Shown here in pieces: positions 53,577-63,887 of a DNA stretch of 64,000 nt (the first letter of the stretch is position 1; the number at the start of each line of letters is the position of its first letter). The stretch comes from Phocaeicola barnesiae DSM 18169 = JCM 13652 (lineage in GTDB: Bacteria; Bacteroidota; Bacteroidia; Bacteroidales; Bacteroidaceae): NCBI RefSeq assembly GCF_000374585.1, contig NZ_KB894652.1, positions 1 to 64,000 of the forward strand. The letters run 5' to 3'. Made by a program: the position numbers and the translations under genes. The notes below the pieces were generated by a model. The model was given only the letters and a program-made list of their open reading frames with translations, did no database searches and had not been told where the DNA came from.

Positions 53577-56204
53577 ATGATGAAACAAATCCTTTGTTGC
53601 GCGACACTGATTCTTTCATTGAGCCTGTTCAGCTGCACGTCTGAACATTTCCTGAAAGAAACGAACTACCGCGCAAAAGTCGAGACCGACTTCCAGGCAA
53701 AGAAGGACATCCTGAACCAGGGGAACCTGTTTGCCGTCTTCGATTCACAGCTGACTACCCCGGAACGGGAAGCGCTGATGTTCCTGTATGCGTATATGAC
53801 TCCGGGCGACATCGCCGACTATTCAGGCGAATTCTACCTGAACAACGTACGCCAGTCCCTCCAGCTCCGCAAGGAAAGTTCCTGGGGAAAGACCATTCCT
53901 GACCTGATATTCCGTCATTTCGTCTTGCCCATCCGGGTCAACAACGAAAACCTGGACAATGCACGCGAGGTATTCAGCAAGGAACTGTGGCCCCGTGTAA
54001 AGGACCTGTCCATGCTCGATGCCGTACTGGAGGTGAACCACTGGTGCCATGAAAAGGTGGTATACCAGCCTACCGATATCCGTACCAGCGCCCCGATGGC
54101 TACAGTCAAGACTGCCTACGGCCGTTGCGGCGAGGAATCCACCTTCCTGGTAGCCGCACTGCGTTCGGTAGGTATTCCGGCACGCCAGGTATATACACCG
54201 CGCTGGGCACACACCGACGACAACCACGCCTGGGTAGAAGCCTGGGTAGACGGACAGTGGCATTTCCTGGGTGCCTGCGAACCGGAACCGGTACTGGATT
54301 TGGGCTGGTTCAACGCTCCCGCCAGCCGCGGTATGCTGATGCACACCAAGGTATTCGGCGCTTACGACGGACCGGAAGACGTGATGCAGCAGACTGCCAA
54401 CTTCACCGAAATCAACATCATCGACAACTATGCCACCAGCGCCAAGGTGGACGTTACCGTTGTCGATAAAGACCAGCAGCCGGTAAGCGGCGCCAACGTC
54501 GAGTTCAAGGTATACAACTATGCCGAATACTTCACCGTAGCCAAAAGAACCTGCGACGAAGGCGGACACACTTCGCTGTCTGCCGGATTGGGAGACATGC
54601 TGATTTTCGCTTCCGCCAACGGCCAGTACGGCATCCAGAAAGTATCGTTCGGCAAAGACAAGAACGTGGTGGTCGTAATGGACAAGACCGAAGGCACTCC
54701 GGTGGATATGACCGTCGACATTGTTCCTCCGGCAGAAAATGCCAAGATTCCGACTGTCACCCCCGAACAGCGCCAGGCCAACTCTGCCCGCATGGCCCAC
54801 GAAGACTCTATCCGCCATGCGTATGAGGCTACCTTCCCTACCGAAGCATCGCTGCAGGCTTTTGCTGACTCGTTCAAGGATAAGTCTGCGGCTGTCATTG
54901 CCTTCCTGATCAAGTCGAGAGGAAACCACCAGGATATCCAGACCTTCCTGCAGAACGCGCAAGCCAAGAACATGGGCGAAAGAGCCCTGGCCTTGCTGGG
55001 CACCTTGTCCGACAAAGACCTGCGCGATACTCCTTGCAGCGTCCTGGAAGACCACCTGTACCAGACCAGCGATACCGCCAGTGTCACCGAAGTGCTGGCA
55101 CCGCGCATCGAGAACGAACTGCTCACTCCGTACCGTTCGTACCTGAAACAGGCCATCCCTGCCGACCTGCAGGCCAAATTCAAGCAGAACCCGCAGGAAC
55201 TGGTCAACTGGTGTAAGGACAGCCTGGTAATCCGCAACGACCTGAACACCCTGTCTACCGTCACTTCGCCGGCCGGAGTCTGGAAATCCCGCATCACCGA
55301 TACCAAGTCACGCGAAATCTTCTTCGTGGCAGCGGCCCGCAGCCTCGAAATCGCGGCCTGGAAAGACGCTGTGACCGGAAACATCTACTACCGCGCCGGT
55401 CAGGAGAAACCGGTACATGTAGACTTCGACAACGCTACTGTAGGACATACAGCCGAAGGTACCCTGAAGATGAACTACAAGCCGATTACCCGTCTGTCCA
55501 ACCCGAAATACTACGTTCATTTCAGTATCTCCAAGTTCAACAACGGAACCTTCCATCTGCTGAACTATCCCGAAGACGCTACCTGGGAATCCCTCTTCAA
55601 GGAAGGAACCAACATGGAAGCCGGCTATTACCTGCTGGTGACCGGTAGCCGTATGGCCGATGGCGGTGTCTTGAGCAACGTCACCTGCTTCACCGTCGAA
55701 GAAGGAAAAACCACCACTATCGATTTGGTGATGCGCGACAACGCCGAAGAAATCCGTGTTATTGGTAATGTCAATTCCGAGGCGAAGTTCCACCTGTTGG
55801 ACGGCACGGAAACAACCATCCTGAATACAGCCGGCCGTGGCTATTTCATCGTAGGTATTCTGGGAGTAGGCGAAGAACCGACCAATCACGCGCTGAAAGA
55901 CATCCAGCTGAAGAAAGAAGATTTCGAAAAATGGGGTCGTGGAATGATTCTGCTGTTTACCAGCGAGGAAGCTTATAAGAAGTTCGACAAGAAGAACTTC
56001 CCGAATCTGCCGTCAAACATTACATTCGGTATCGATACCGATGGCAGCATGCGGAAGATGATTGCTGAAAACATGAAGCTGACCCACGGAGGCCAGCTCC
56101 CTGTATTCATTATCGGTGACACCTTCAACCGGGTAGTATTCGAATCACACGGATACACCATCGGATTGGGTGAACAGATGATTCATGTCATCAAAGGACT
56201 GTAA
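53577..56204 (+). CDS. Transglutaminase-like lipoprotein
   Basis: The start was chosen at 53577 (MMKQILCCATLILSLSLFSC). The open frame upstream runs through the nagB terminator, and this ATG begins a lipoprotein signal with Cys20. It is 875 residues. The transglutaminase core has C184 in YGRCGEESTFLVAAL and H217 in DDNHAWVEAWVDGQWHFLGA, followed by the acidic EPEPVLDLGW. A carboxypeptidase-regulatory-like domain (PVSGANVEFKVYNYAEYF) and a long C-terminal strand-rich region follow. It may act on cell-surface peptides or glycopeptides (protease-like transglutaminase fold). Its 3' end overlaps that of cutC by 14 bp. Confidence 0.88.
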   Translation: MMKQILCCATLILSLSLFSCTSEHFLKETNYRAKVETDFQAKKDILNQGNLFAVFDSQLTTPEREALMFLYAYMTPGDIADYSGEFYLNNVRQSLQLRKESSWGKTIPDLIFRHFVLPIRVNNENLDNAREVFSKELWPRVKDLSMLDAVLEVNHWCHEKVVYQPTDIRTSAPMATVKTAYGRCGEESTFLVAALRSVGIPARQVYTPRWAHTDDNHAWVEAWVDGQWHFLGACEPEPVLDLGWFNAPASRGMLMHTKVFGAYDGPEDVMQQTANFTEINIIDNYATSAKVDVTVVDKDQQPVSGANVEFKVYNYAEYFTVAKRTCDEGGHTSLSAGLGDMLIFASANGQYGIQKVSFGKDKNVVVVMDKTEGTPVDMTVDIVPPAENAKIPTVTPEQRQANSARMAHEDSIRHAYEATFPTEASLQAFADSFKDKSAAVIAFLIKSRGNHQDIQTFLQNAQAKNMGERALALLGTLSDKDLRDTPCSVLEDHLYQTSDTASVTEVLAPRIENELLTPYRSYLKQAIPADLQAKFKQNPQELVNWCKDSLVIRNDLNTLSTVTSPAGVWKSRITDTKSREIFFVAAARSLEIAAWKDAVTGNIYYRAGQEKPVHVDFDNATVGHTAEGTLKMNYKPITRLSNPKYYVHFSISKFNNGTFHLLNYPEDATWESLFKEGTNMEAGYYLLVTGSRMADGGVLSNVTCFTVEEGKTTTIDLVMRDNAEEIRVIGNVNSEAKFHLLDGTETTILNTAGRGYFIVGILGVGEEPTNHALKDIQLKKEDFEKWGRGMILLFTSEEAYKKFDKKNFPNLPSNITFGIDTDGSMRKMIAENMKLTHGGQLPVFIIGDTFNRVVFESHGYTIGLGEQMIHVIKGL

Positions 56205-56937
56205 GTGATTCGATGGTACGGCGTACACGTTCCGGGGTTGTAACCGGATGACTGTACTCGTCTATCTGAACCGCTCCTCCCATAGACAAAGCCGGGTTGC
56301 GTAACCGCATCCGGCTTTCTCTGTTTTCACGGGCAGAGAAATGGAATTCAGCAGCTCCGGTCTTGCGGGCCAGCTCGGCGATGTTCGATTCGTTCACCCC
56401 GCAACCCGGCATGATGATGATTCTGCCGGCAGCCTGCTTCACCAACTGGGCCAGCAGCTCGGCTCCCTGCGGCGCGGAAGGCTGCTGACCGGAAGTCAGG
56501 ATGCGGTCGACACCCAGTTCCACCAGTTGTTCCAGGACTTCGGCCGGACGGGCTACATAATCGAATGCGCGATGGAAGGTGACAGACATTCCTTCGGCTG
56601 CCTTCATCAGCCGCTGCATGACCGGCATGTCCAGTTCACCGTCCGGAGTCAGACACCCGAAGACCACCCCGTCGGCACCGGCTTCACGGGCCATACGGAT
56701 ATCTTCTTCCATGATGTCCACTTCCAGCGGCGAGTAGAGGAAATCGCCTCCCCGCGGACGGATAATGACATGCAGCCGGATATCAATCAACTTGCGGGCA
56801 AGTCTGATTTCTCCCCACGAAGGAGTGGTTCCCCCTTCGGGCATCGAAGCACAAAGTTCCACACGGTGTGCGCCCCCCTGCTGGGCAGCCACACAACTTT
56901 CGGCCGAATTGGCACAGATTTCAAAGGTATAGTTCAT
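56191..56937 (-). CDS. cutC: CutC-family protein
   Basis: The start is the ATG at 56937 (MNYTFEICANSAESCVAAQQ); the longer frame adds 15 residues not found in the family. It is 248 residues, a TIM-barrel of the CutC family. Motifs are GGAHRVELCASMPEGGTTPS, HVIIRPRGGDFLYS, VTFHRAFDY, ILTSGQ and IMPGCGVNESNI. It has been called a copper homeostasis protein, but its biochemical role is not established. It is convergent with the transglutaminase gene, with overlapping ends. Confidence 0.95.
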   Translation of the reverse strand: MNYTFEICANSAESCVAAQQGGAHRVELCASMPEGGTTPSWGEIRLARKLIDIRLHVIIRPRGGDFLYSPLEVDIMEEDIRMAREAGADGVVFGCLTPDGELDMPVMQRLMKAAEGMSVTFHRAFDYVARPAEVLEQLVELGVDRILTSGQQPSAPQGAELLAQLVKQAAGRIIIMPGCGVNESNIAELARKTGAAEFHFSARENRESRMRLRNPALSMGGAVQIDEYSHPVTTPERVRRTIESLTVL

Positions 56938-57036
56938 AAGCTGTTTGTTTAAAAAATAATCCTGTTTATCGGAGCAGTCCATACGCTCCTTTGCAAAAAT
57001 AACGAATTCCCGTCAGATTCTGAAGCCGGGAAACAG

Positions 57037-57093
57037 AAAAGCCATTTCCGGCCTCCGGACTCCTCACAGCCGGAACGCGTCGGAAATGGCTTT
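57037..57093 (-). terminator. Terminator of the GH operon
   Basis: AAAAGCCATTTCCG (57037-57050) pairs with CGGAAATGGCTTT (57081-57093) across a GC-rich loop. It lies 19 bp beyond the GH92 stop, with a T-rich run on the minus strand. Confidence 0.75.
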
Positions 57094-57111
57094 CTTTCTG
57101 TCTGTAAAAGA

Positions 57112-59346
57112 TTATTCGCAGACGAAGGTGATTTCGCCGGCCTTGATCAGATCCTGGTGGGTAATGCGGTAAGCAGACGATTTCTTGTCACCCAGACGGA
57201 TTTCCTTGATGTAGCCGTCGCCCCCTTCCTTCTTCAGCACCAGCTTGTCGGTTCCCCAATAGGCCGGGTCCAGCTTGATGGTCACCTTGTCGAAGGTAGG
57301 CAGGGTAAAGGTATATTCCGGAACGCCAGGACAGTCGGGATAAAAGCCCATCATGCTGAAGATGGCCCATGAAGACATGGTACCTGTATCTTCGTTGCCC
57401 GGTATGCCGTTCGGCTTCGTCGTGAAATGTTTCGCCAGCAGCTCTTTCACCAGCTTCTGTGTTCTCCATTCCTCGCCCTTGAAGTAGCTGAACAGGTACG
57501 GATAAGCGATGTCCGGTTCGTTGGCCGGGTCGTAGTAGTTCTTGTCGAACACCATCTGCAGCTTGTCGATGAACTTCTTCTGACCGCCCATCAGCTTGGC
57601 CAGTCCTTTGACATCGTGCGGCACATAGAAGGTATAGTTCCAGGAATTGCCTTCGTGGAAGCCCGGGCTCGGTTCGAAATTGGCTCCCTGCAGCGGGTCG
57701 AACGGAGAATAGAATTCACCGGATTGCAGAATCGGACGCAACGTACCGAATTCCTTGCAGTAATAATGCTTGTAACCCATCGAACGGTCGTAGAACATCT
57801 TGGCGTCTTCCTTCTTGCCCAGCGCCTTGGCCAAGGTAGACAACGAATAATCGGCGATGTAATACTCCAGCGCGTGCGAAACGGAATTGTCGAACTGAGA
57901 TTCCATCGGACAGTAGCCGCGCTTGATGTATTCGTCGATGTCCGGACGCATCAGGTTGTCCTTGCCCGGCGTGGTAGCCGACTTGTACATCCCTTCGTAA
58001 GCCAGGTTGATGTCGAAGTCGCGCAGGCCCTTCATCCAGGAATCCACGATGACCGGAATGCTCGGGTCACCTTCCATGGTCAGGGTTTCCCGTCCGTACA
58101 ACTCCCATTTCGGGAACCAGCCGTGTTCCTGGTACATGCCCATCATGGTCCGGATCATGTCCATCTGACGTTCCGGATAAACCAGGGTCATCAGCTGATG
58201 GACGTTGCGGTACGTGTCCCACAGAGAGAATACCGTATAGCGGTTATGCGTAGTGGTCAGGATGGAATCGCTTTCCATCATCGGATACTGGCCGTTCACG
58301 TCCTGCAGGATGTTCGGATGAATCATGGCGTGATACAGAGCGGTGTAGAAGACACCCTTCTGTTCCTCGGTTCCGCCTTCCACCAGGATACGGCTCAAGT
58401 CTTCGTTCCATTTTTCGCGGGCATCGGCACGCAACTGGTCGAAGGTCGTGCCGGCCGGCTGTTCGGTATCCAGGTTCAGGCGGGCGTTCTCGATGCTGAC
58501 GAACGATACACCGATGCTGACTTCCAGGGTTTCGCCGGCCTGGGTGTTGTAGGTGAACCAGGCGCCGATGTCGTCGCCGCTCATCACGCGTCCGTAATTG
58601 GTATAGAGCTTGTATTTGCCGGCATCAGCATCCCACTGTGCCTCCACATCCATCGGACGCTGCATTTTCCAGTAACCGCGTTCTTCGGGCGCCTTGTGGA
58701 TACGCATCACGAAATAAATCGGGAACACCGCCTGCGGATTGTAGCAGAACGTTCCCAGCAGCTTGGAGCCCTCTATCTCGCAGTCGTTCACGAAACGTAC
58801 CGACGCGCCGCTCTCGTTGGTCAGTCCTTCTCCCAGATTCAGCAGGATATTGCTTTGACCGGCCGGGAAGGTAAAGCGGGCACGGCTGGTATGCAACGTA
58901 GCCGTCATTTCGCACTGCACATTGTACTTGGAAAGTTTGTTCCTGTAATAACCCGGTGTAGCTTCCTCATCCGTATACTCACTACCGTACTGACGATAGT
59001 TCACGTTCAGCTCGCCGGTCGTCGGCATCAGCAGCAAGGAGCCCAGGTCGGGACAGCCCACCCCGCTCAGGTTCACGTGCGAGAAGCCGGTGAGATACTT
59101 GTTGGTGACATCATAAGGCGTAGACCACCACTGCTTGTCCTTGTCAAACTTGTTCAGGTCCGACCCCATCACATTGAAGGGGGTGGCCGACATCATGCCT
59201 TGCGGAAGCACGGCACCCGGATTCGTCGTTCCGTAATTCGTCGTACCGACAAACGGGTTGACGTAATCCACCGGTTGTTCCTGGGCCGATACAGAAAGGA
59301 ATGCCGTCAATGCGGCACCCAACAACATAAGTTTGGATTGTTTCAT
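57112..59346 (-). CDS. GH92 alpha-mannosidase
   Basis: 744 residues with a signal peptide (about 1-21, ending VSAQE). It begins with the GH92 N-terminal sheet (YVNPFVGTTNYGTTNPGAVL), followed by the SDLNKFDKDKQWWSTPY and TGFSHVNLSGVGCPDLG motifs. The C-terminal (alpha/alpha)6 domain contains FSLWDTYRNVHQLMTLVYPE, PSPGFHEGNSWNYTFYVPHD and PNGIPGNEDTGTMSSWAIFS. The family removes alpha-mannose with Ca2+ from high-mannose or complex N-glycans. It is last in the minus-strand glycosidase run, 63 bp from the GH20 gene upstream. It probably acts in the periplasm. Confidence 0.95.
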   Translation of the reverse strand: MKQSKLMLLGAALTAFLSVSAQEQPVDYVNPFVGTTNYGTTNPGAVLPQGMMSATPFNVMGSDLNKFDKDKQWWSTPYDVTNKYLTGFSHVNLSGVGCPDLGSLLLMPTTGELNVNYRQYGSEYTDEEATPGYYRNKLSKYNVQCEMTATLHTSRARFTFPAGQSNILLNLGEGLTNESGASVRFVNDCEIEGSKLLGTFCYNPQAVFPIYFVMRIHKAPEERGYWKMQRPMDVEAQWDADAGKYKLYTNYGRVMSGDDIGAWFTYNTQAGETLEVSIGVSFVSIENARLNLDTEQPAGTTFDQLRADAREKWNEDLSRILVEGGTEEQKGVFYTALYHAMIHPNILQDVNGQYPMMESDSILTTTHNRYTVFSLWDTYRNVHQLMTLVYPERQMDMIRTMMGMYQEHGWFPKWELYGRETLTMEGDPSIPVIVDSWMKGLRDFDINLAYEGMYKSATTPGKDNLMRPDIDEYIKRGYCPMESQFDNSVSHALEYYIADYSLSTLAKALGKKEDAKMFYDRSMGYKHYYCKEFGTLRPILQSGEFYSPFDPLQGANFEPSPGFHEGNSWNYTFYVPHDVKGLAKLMGGQKKFIDKLQMVFDKNYYDPANEPDIAYPYLFSYFKGEEWRTQKLVKELLAKHFTTKPNGIPGNEDTGTMSSWAIFSMMGFYPDCPGVPEYTFTLPTFDKVTIKLDPAYWGTDKLVLKKEGGDGYIKEIRLGDKKSSAYRITHQDLIKAGEITFVCE

Positions 59347-59409
59347 AGTTCCTGTTTAAATTTTGAGACAGCGGCACCGGCCCGAGGGCCGGCATCGCTG
59401 TCGGAGCAA

Positions 59410-61473
59410 TTATTTTATCACGATTTCGTCCGTAAACAAGACACCGCCGAACTTGTCGCTCGCCAGGGCCTGGTAACGGACATAACGGGCTTTGGCAGAG
59501 CCTGTCCAACCGAAATTCTTGAACGTCACGGCATCGTCACGCACCACCTCGTGTTTCAGGTCGGCCAGTTGGGTATAGTTCTCACCGTCTTCCGAAACCG
59601 AAATGATGACCTGTGCCGGCATGAATACTTCCGGACCGCAAATCTGCATGAAGTCGGCGGCGATGGAGTGGATGTCTGTCACCTTTTCCAGGTCGATGAC
59701 CACGTCCACCCGGTTCTTGGTCACGAAACCTTGCCACAACTTGTCGTTGTAGTTCCAGCCTCCCCGCAGACCGTCGGTCAGCGTCTTGTCGCCGTTGGCC
59801 GGATAGTTCTCCCAATACGGCGCGTTGTAAGTCACCTTCTTGCCGAGTCCCAAATGTTCAATCGGCTGCTGAGCCTCTTTCCGGTTACCGATTTCCTTGC
59901 TCAGGTCGAACGGATGATAGCCTTTCTGCTTCAGTTCCTCCACAATCTTCAAGGCACGTCCGTGGAAATCGTCCCACGAGCGGTTGTCCTGGGCCGACCA
60001 TGCCACTTCGGCGATGGCCATCATGCGCGGATAAATCATGTATTCCACGTGTTCCGGAGTCGGAATGTATTCCGTCCACAGGTTGCCCTGTACTCCCGAA
60101 ATGAGCTGTACCTTGTCGGCCGACAGCGTGTCCGGCACCGGGTTATAGCTGTATACCTTCTGGAGCGGAAGGTAACCGCCGATGGCTTCGGGCTGTGAAT
60201 ACGGCGCATCCTGATAGCCGTCCAGGTAGCAGAATTCACCCGGGCTCATGATGGCATGATGACCGGCATCCACCGCCTTCAGGCCCCCCTCGGTACCGCG
60301 CCAGGACATCACCGTCGCGTTCGGAGCCAGACCGCCGTCCAGAATTTCATCCCAGCCCAGCAGGTTACGGCCGTGGCTGTTCAGGAAACGTTCCATGCGG
60401 TGAATCAGGTAACTCTGCAGTTCGTTCACGTCCTTCAGCCCTTCTTCCTTCATGCGGGCCTGGCAGAGCGGACAGGTCTTCCACGATGCCTTTCCGGCCT
60501 CATCTCCCCCTACATGGATGTATTTCGAGGGGAACAGGTCCATCACTTCCAGCAGCACATTTTCCAGGAACTCGTAAGTCTTCTCGTTGCCGATACAGAA
60601 ATCCGCCTGTTTGTACGGTTCGTGGGTACACGAAAGTTCCGGATAAGCGGTCAGTACCTCTTCCGAGTGGGCAGGCATCTCGATTTCCGGAATCAGCGTG
60701 ATGTAATGCTGCTGCGCGTAGGCCACCAGTTCGCGAATGTCATCCTGGGTATAGTAACCGCCCTTTGCCTGCGGGTCGTTCTCCTCGCAGTACTTGCGGT
60801 CGCCGTTCCACCAGTCTTTCCATACCGCCTGCGGACGCCAGGCAGCAAACTGGGTCAGCCGCGGATACTTCTTGATTTCGATGCGCCAGCCGGCCGCATC
60901 CGTCAGATGCAGGTGCAGGCGGTTGATCTTGTAATAGGAAAGGATGTCCATCTGTTTCTTCACGAATTCCTTGTCGAAGAAATGACGGGAAACGTCCAGC
61001 ATCATTCCCCGGTACGGGAAACGCGGCTCGTCCTTGATGGCGAGGGCAGGAAGCTGGGTGCCGTACTGCCCTTCCAACTGCAGCAGCGACTGTACGCCGT
61101 AAAAGAGTCCGGCACCGGAAAGCGCCGTGATTTCCACCTTCTTCGGAGTCACCGTCAGCCGATAGCCTTCCGGCGAGGTCATCCCCTCGATGGCCGGAAC
61201 CACCTTCAGCACCACCTGCTGTTTGCTGGCCTCCTTCCTGGCTGCCTTCAGTTTCAGGCCGGATGCCTGCAGATAATCCGTCAGAATCTGCTTATCCGCC
61301 TGCGGAGCGTCTATCCACAAGGAAGTATTGTCCTTCCATACGAATTCACCTTGCAGGATGACCAGTTCGGACGGGACCGGAGTCAGGGCCGGACGGGTAT
61401 CTGCTACAACAGCTGTTGCTGTGTACATCCCTGTACACAGCAACAAGGCTACAAATATTCTTTTCAGTTTCAT
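59410..61473 (-). CDS. GH20 beta-N-acetylhexosaminidase (periplasmic type)
   Basis: 687 residues with a Sec signal (MKLKRIFVALLLCTGMYTAT...VVA). A GH20 N-terminal domain (about 30-150) is followed by the barrel domain (RFPYRGMMLDVSRHFFDKEF). The catalytic pair D324-E325 is in HVGGDEAGKASW. The C-terminal part (about 540-687) is a sugar-binding-like beta-sandwich (NDKLWQGFVTKNRVDVVIDL). It removes terminal GlcNAc/GalNAc. It starts only 7 bp after the stop of another GH20 gene and forms an operon with it and GH92. The two GH20 proteins probably differ in linkage preference or location. Confidence 0.95.
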   Translation of the reverse strand: MKLKRIFVALLLCTGMYTATAVVADTRPALTPVPSELVILQGEFVWKDNTSLWIDAPQADKQILTDYLQASGLKLKAARKEASKQQVVLKVVPAIEGMTSPEGYRLTVTPKKVEITALSGAGLFYGVQSLLQLEGQYGTQLPALAIKDEPRFPYRGMMLDVSRHFFDKEFVKKQMDILSYYKINRLHLHLTDAAGWRIEIKKYPRLTQFAAWRPQAVWKDWWNGDRKYCEENDPQAKGGYYTQDDIRELVAYAQQHYITLIPEIEMPAHSEEVLTAYPELSCTHEPYKQADFCIGNEKTYEFLENVLLEVMDLFPSKYIHVGGDEAGKASWKTCPLCQARMKEEGLKDVNELQSYLIHRMERFLNSHGRNLLGWDEILDGGLAPNATVMSWRGTEGGLKAVDAGHHAIMSPGEFCYLDGYQDAPYSQPEAIGGYLPLQKVYSYNPVPDTLSADKVQLISGVQGNLWTEYIPTPEHVEYMIYPRMMAIAEVAWSAQDNRSWDDFHGRALKIVEELKQKGYHPFDLSKEIGNRKEAQQPIEHLGLGKKVTYNAPYWENYPANGDKTLTDGLRGGWNYNDKLWQGFVTKNRVDVVIDLEKVTDIHSIAADFMQICGPEVFMPAQVIISVSEDGENYTQLADLKHEVVRDDAVTFKNFGWTGSAKARYVRYQALASDKFGGVLFTDEIVIK

Positions 61474-61480
61474 GCGTTCA

Positions 61481-63805
61481 TCAGTTCAGAATGAGTTCAT
61501 CTACAAACAGGAATCCCGGATTGCCCTTACCGCCGTGCCAGCTTGGGATGCTGTGTTCCGGCTGTGCGAATACCTTCACATAGCGGGCCTTGACCGGTGT
61601 AAACTTCAGTTCGTGGGTATAAATCTGGTTCGGGTCTGTTTCCTTCATGGCCGGATAAGTTTCCGAAGCCACTTCCTTGAAGGTCTTGTTGTCGTCCGAT
61701 ACGGATACCTTGATGGCACGTGCGTCGAATACCCAGTCACCCTTCTCTACACAAGTATGCAGGGTAAGCGAACTGATTTCAGTCGGTTCTTTCAGGTCGA
61801 TGACCGCTTCCAGATCGTTCTTGTAGAAAGCAATCCAGCGGCCGGTCTTGTAATTGTGGTTCCCCGTCATACCGTCCACCAGTACGGTGGCTCCGGTAAA
61901 CTCATACTGCTTGTTGATAGGCTGCAGCATGGTGATAGGCTTCATGGAAGATTTGCTGAAGAAAATGGAATCAGTGGTGATGCGTGAATTGCCTTCCGGA
62001 CGTACAGCCACCGTACGCAGCACACAAGGCTTGTCAATCTGTACCACGCCGTTATAAAGCTGTGAAGAAGCGCCCGGTTCAGAACCGTCCAACGTATAAT
62101 GGATAGGAGCATTGTCGATGGTACGTGCTACGGCATCCAGCGTGCCTTTCTCTGTATTCGGTTTCAGTTCCAGCATCACATCGAAGATATGGGTAGCGTA
62201 GGTCCATCCTTTCTGCTTGTAGATATTCACCAACGGAATGATACGGCTCAGGAATTCATCGTAGTTCTTCTTTTCCGGAGCGCACCACTGTGATTCGCAG
62301 AGGGCAGCCATACGCGGCAATACCATGTACTGTACCTGCTTGAAGTCCGGAATGTATTCCGTCCACAGGTTGGCCTGCACACCGATGATGTATTTCTGTT
62401 CTTCCGGAGTCAGCGACTGCGGCATCGGTTCGTAGCTGTATACACGTTCCATAGGCAGGTAACCGCCGATGGCCAACGGTTCGCCGTCTACATCCTTCGT
62501 CTGGTAATAGTCAAAGTACAGGTAGGTGTTCGGAGTCATCACCACGTCATGTTTCTGCTTGGCCGCTTCGATACCGCCGCCTTCACCACGCCAGGACATG
62601 ACTGTCGCATTCGGAGCCAGACCGCCTTCCAGCGTTTCGTCCCAACCGATCATCTGACGGCCGTTGGCGTTCAGGAACTCTTCGGCTTCATGAATCACGT
62701 AGCTCTGCAGACGTTCCTCCTTGGTATGCTGCTTGTCCGATTTCAAGCCCAGGGCCTTGATGCGTGCCTGACACTTCGGACAGGTTTCCCACTTCACCTT
62801 CGGACACTCGTCACCCCCTACGTGGATGTATTCCGACGGGAAAATCTGGATGATTTCGGCCAGTACGTCCTTGATGAACTGGATGGTCTGGTCGTTTCCG
62901 GCACACAGTACGTTGTCCGAAACGCCCCACTGGGTCCATACCTCATACGGACCGCCGGTACAACCCAGTTCCGGATAAGCGGCCAGTGCAGCCTGCATGT
63001 GTCCCGGCAGGTCGATTTCCGGAATGACGGTAATGTAGCGGTCTGCCGCATACTGTACGATTTCCTTGGCCTGTTCCTGGGTATAGAAACCACCGTAAGG
63101 CTTGCCGTCGTATTTGCCGGAGTTACGGCCGATGACCGTTTCCTTACGCTGTGAACCGATTTCGGTCAGCTTCGGATATTTCTTGATTTCGATACGCCAT
63201 CCCTGGTCTTCCGACAGGTGCCAGTGGAAGCGGTTGATGTTATGCAGGGCCAGCATGTCGATGTACGTCTTCAGTTCATCCATCGAGAAGAAATGACGGC
63301 CCACATCCAGCATCATGCCGCGGTAGCCGAAACGTGGCTTGTCCACAATTTCTACAGCCGGGAATTCCACCTGACTGTCCGGAGCGGCGGACACAGACTT
63401 GCGCAGGGTCTGGATTCCGTAGAATACCCCTGCTTCGCTCGGAGCCGAAATGACGATGCCGTCGCTGTTCACCTTCAACTGATAGGCTTCCGGATTCTCG
63501 TCCTGCATGCCCAACTGAAGGGTAATGTCCCCTTCCCCCTCGGCGGTCTTCAGCACCATACCGGTCTGGTCTTTCAGGAAAGCGGCCAGGAATTCGGCGT
63601 TCTTCTGCATCTTGGCATTGCCGGCAGGATAGCCGATGACGGCTCCGCTCTTCAGTACGAACGGCGACTGCTGGGCGGTAGTAATCTGCAACGGGGCCGG
63701 TACTACCTCATAGTCGGCCACAACGGTGGGGGCGGACGAACATCCGGTCATCAGCAGACTGGCCAACGACAGTCCCCACAGGGTTGATTTGATTGATGTT
63801 TTCAT
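61481..63805 (-). CDS. GH20 beta-N-acetylhexosaminidase (lipoprotein)
   Basis: 774 residues with a lipoprotein signal (LLMTGC, Cys22). The GH20 N-terminal domain is followed by the barrel (RFGYRGMMLDVGRHFFSMDE). Catalytic D332-E333 are in HVGGDECPKVKWE. A chitobiase/beta-hexosaminidase C-terminal segment follows (PIHYTLDGSEPGASSQLYNG), then an F5/8-type-like domain (AVIDLKEPTEISSLTLHTCV). It would sit on a membrane surface and trim terminal GlcNAc. The gene is preceded by the end of a GH2 gene 82 bp upstream and is closely followed by the second GH20 gene. Confidence 0.95.
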   Translation of the reverse strand: MKTSIKSTLWGLSLASLLMTGCSSAPTVVADYEVVPAPLQITTAQQSPFVLKSGAVIGYPAGNAKMQKNAEFLAAFLKDQTGMVLKTAEGEGDITLQLGMQDENPEAYQLKVNSDGIVISAPSEAGVFYGIQTLRKSVSAAPDSQVEFPAVEIVDKPRFGYRGMMLDVGRHFFSMDELKTYIDMLALHNINRFHWHLSEDQGWRIEIKKYPKLTEIGSQRKETVIGRNSGKYDGKPYGGFYTQEQAKEIVQYAADRYITVIPEIDLPGHMQAALAAYPELGCTGGPYEVWTQWGVSDNVLCAGNDQTIQFIKDVLAEIIQIFPSEYIHVGGDECPKVKWETCPKCQARIKALGLKSDKQHTKEERLQSYVIHEAEEFLNANGRQMIGWDETLEGGLAPNATVMSWRGEGGGIEAAKQKHDVVMTPNTYLYFDYYQTKDVDGEPLAIGGYLPMERVYSYEPMPQSLTPEEQKYIIGVQANLWTEYIPDFKQVQYMVLPRMAALCESQWCAPEKKNYDEFLSRIIPLVNIYKQKGWTYATHIFDVMLELKPNTEKGTLDAVARTIDNAPIHYTLDGSEPGASSQLYNGVVQIDKPCVLRTVAVRPEGNSRITTDSIFFSKSSMKPITMLQPINKQYEFTGATVLVDGMTGNHNYKTGRWIAFYKNDLEAVIDLKEPTEISSLTLHTCVEKGDWVFDARAIKVSVSDDNKTFKEVASETYPAMKETDPNQIYTHELKFTPVKARYVKVFAQPEHSIPSWHGGKGNPGFLFVDELILN

Positions 63806-63887
63806 GATACTTGTATAATAGTTAATAATTAATTGTTAATCGTTAATCGCTGACAAGGTTTCCGGTTCCCCAGGCCCCTCTTCCGAG

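Noticed and set aside
57427..60198. A 923-codon open frame on the plus strand
   Set aside because: It is antisense to GH92 and GH20, both with clear motifs on the minus strand. Its residues (rich in His, Val, Arg, Gln) have no domain pattern. It is a shadow of GC-rich third positions.
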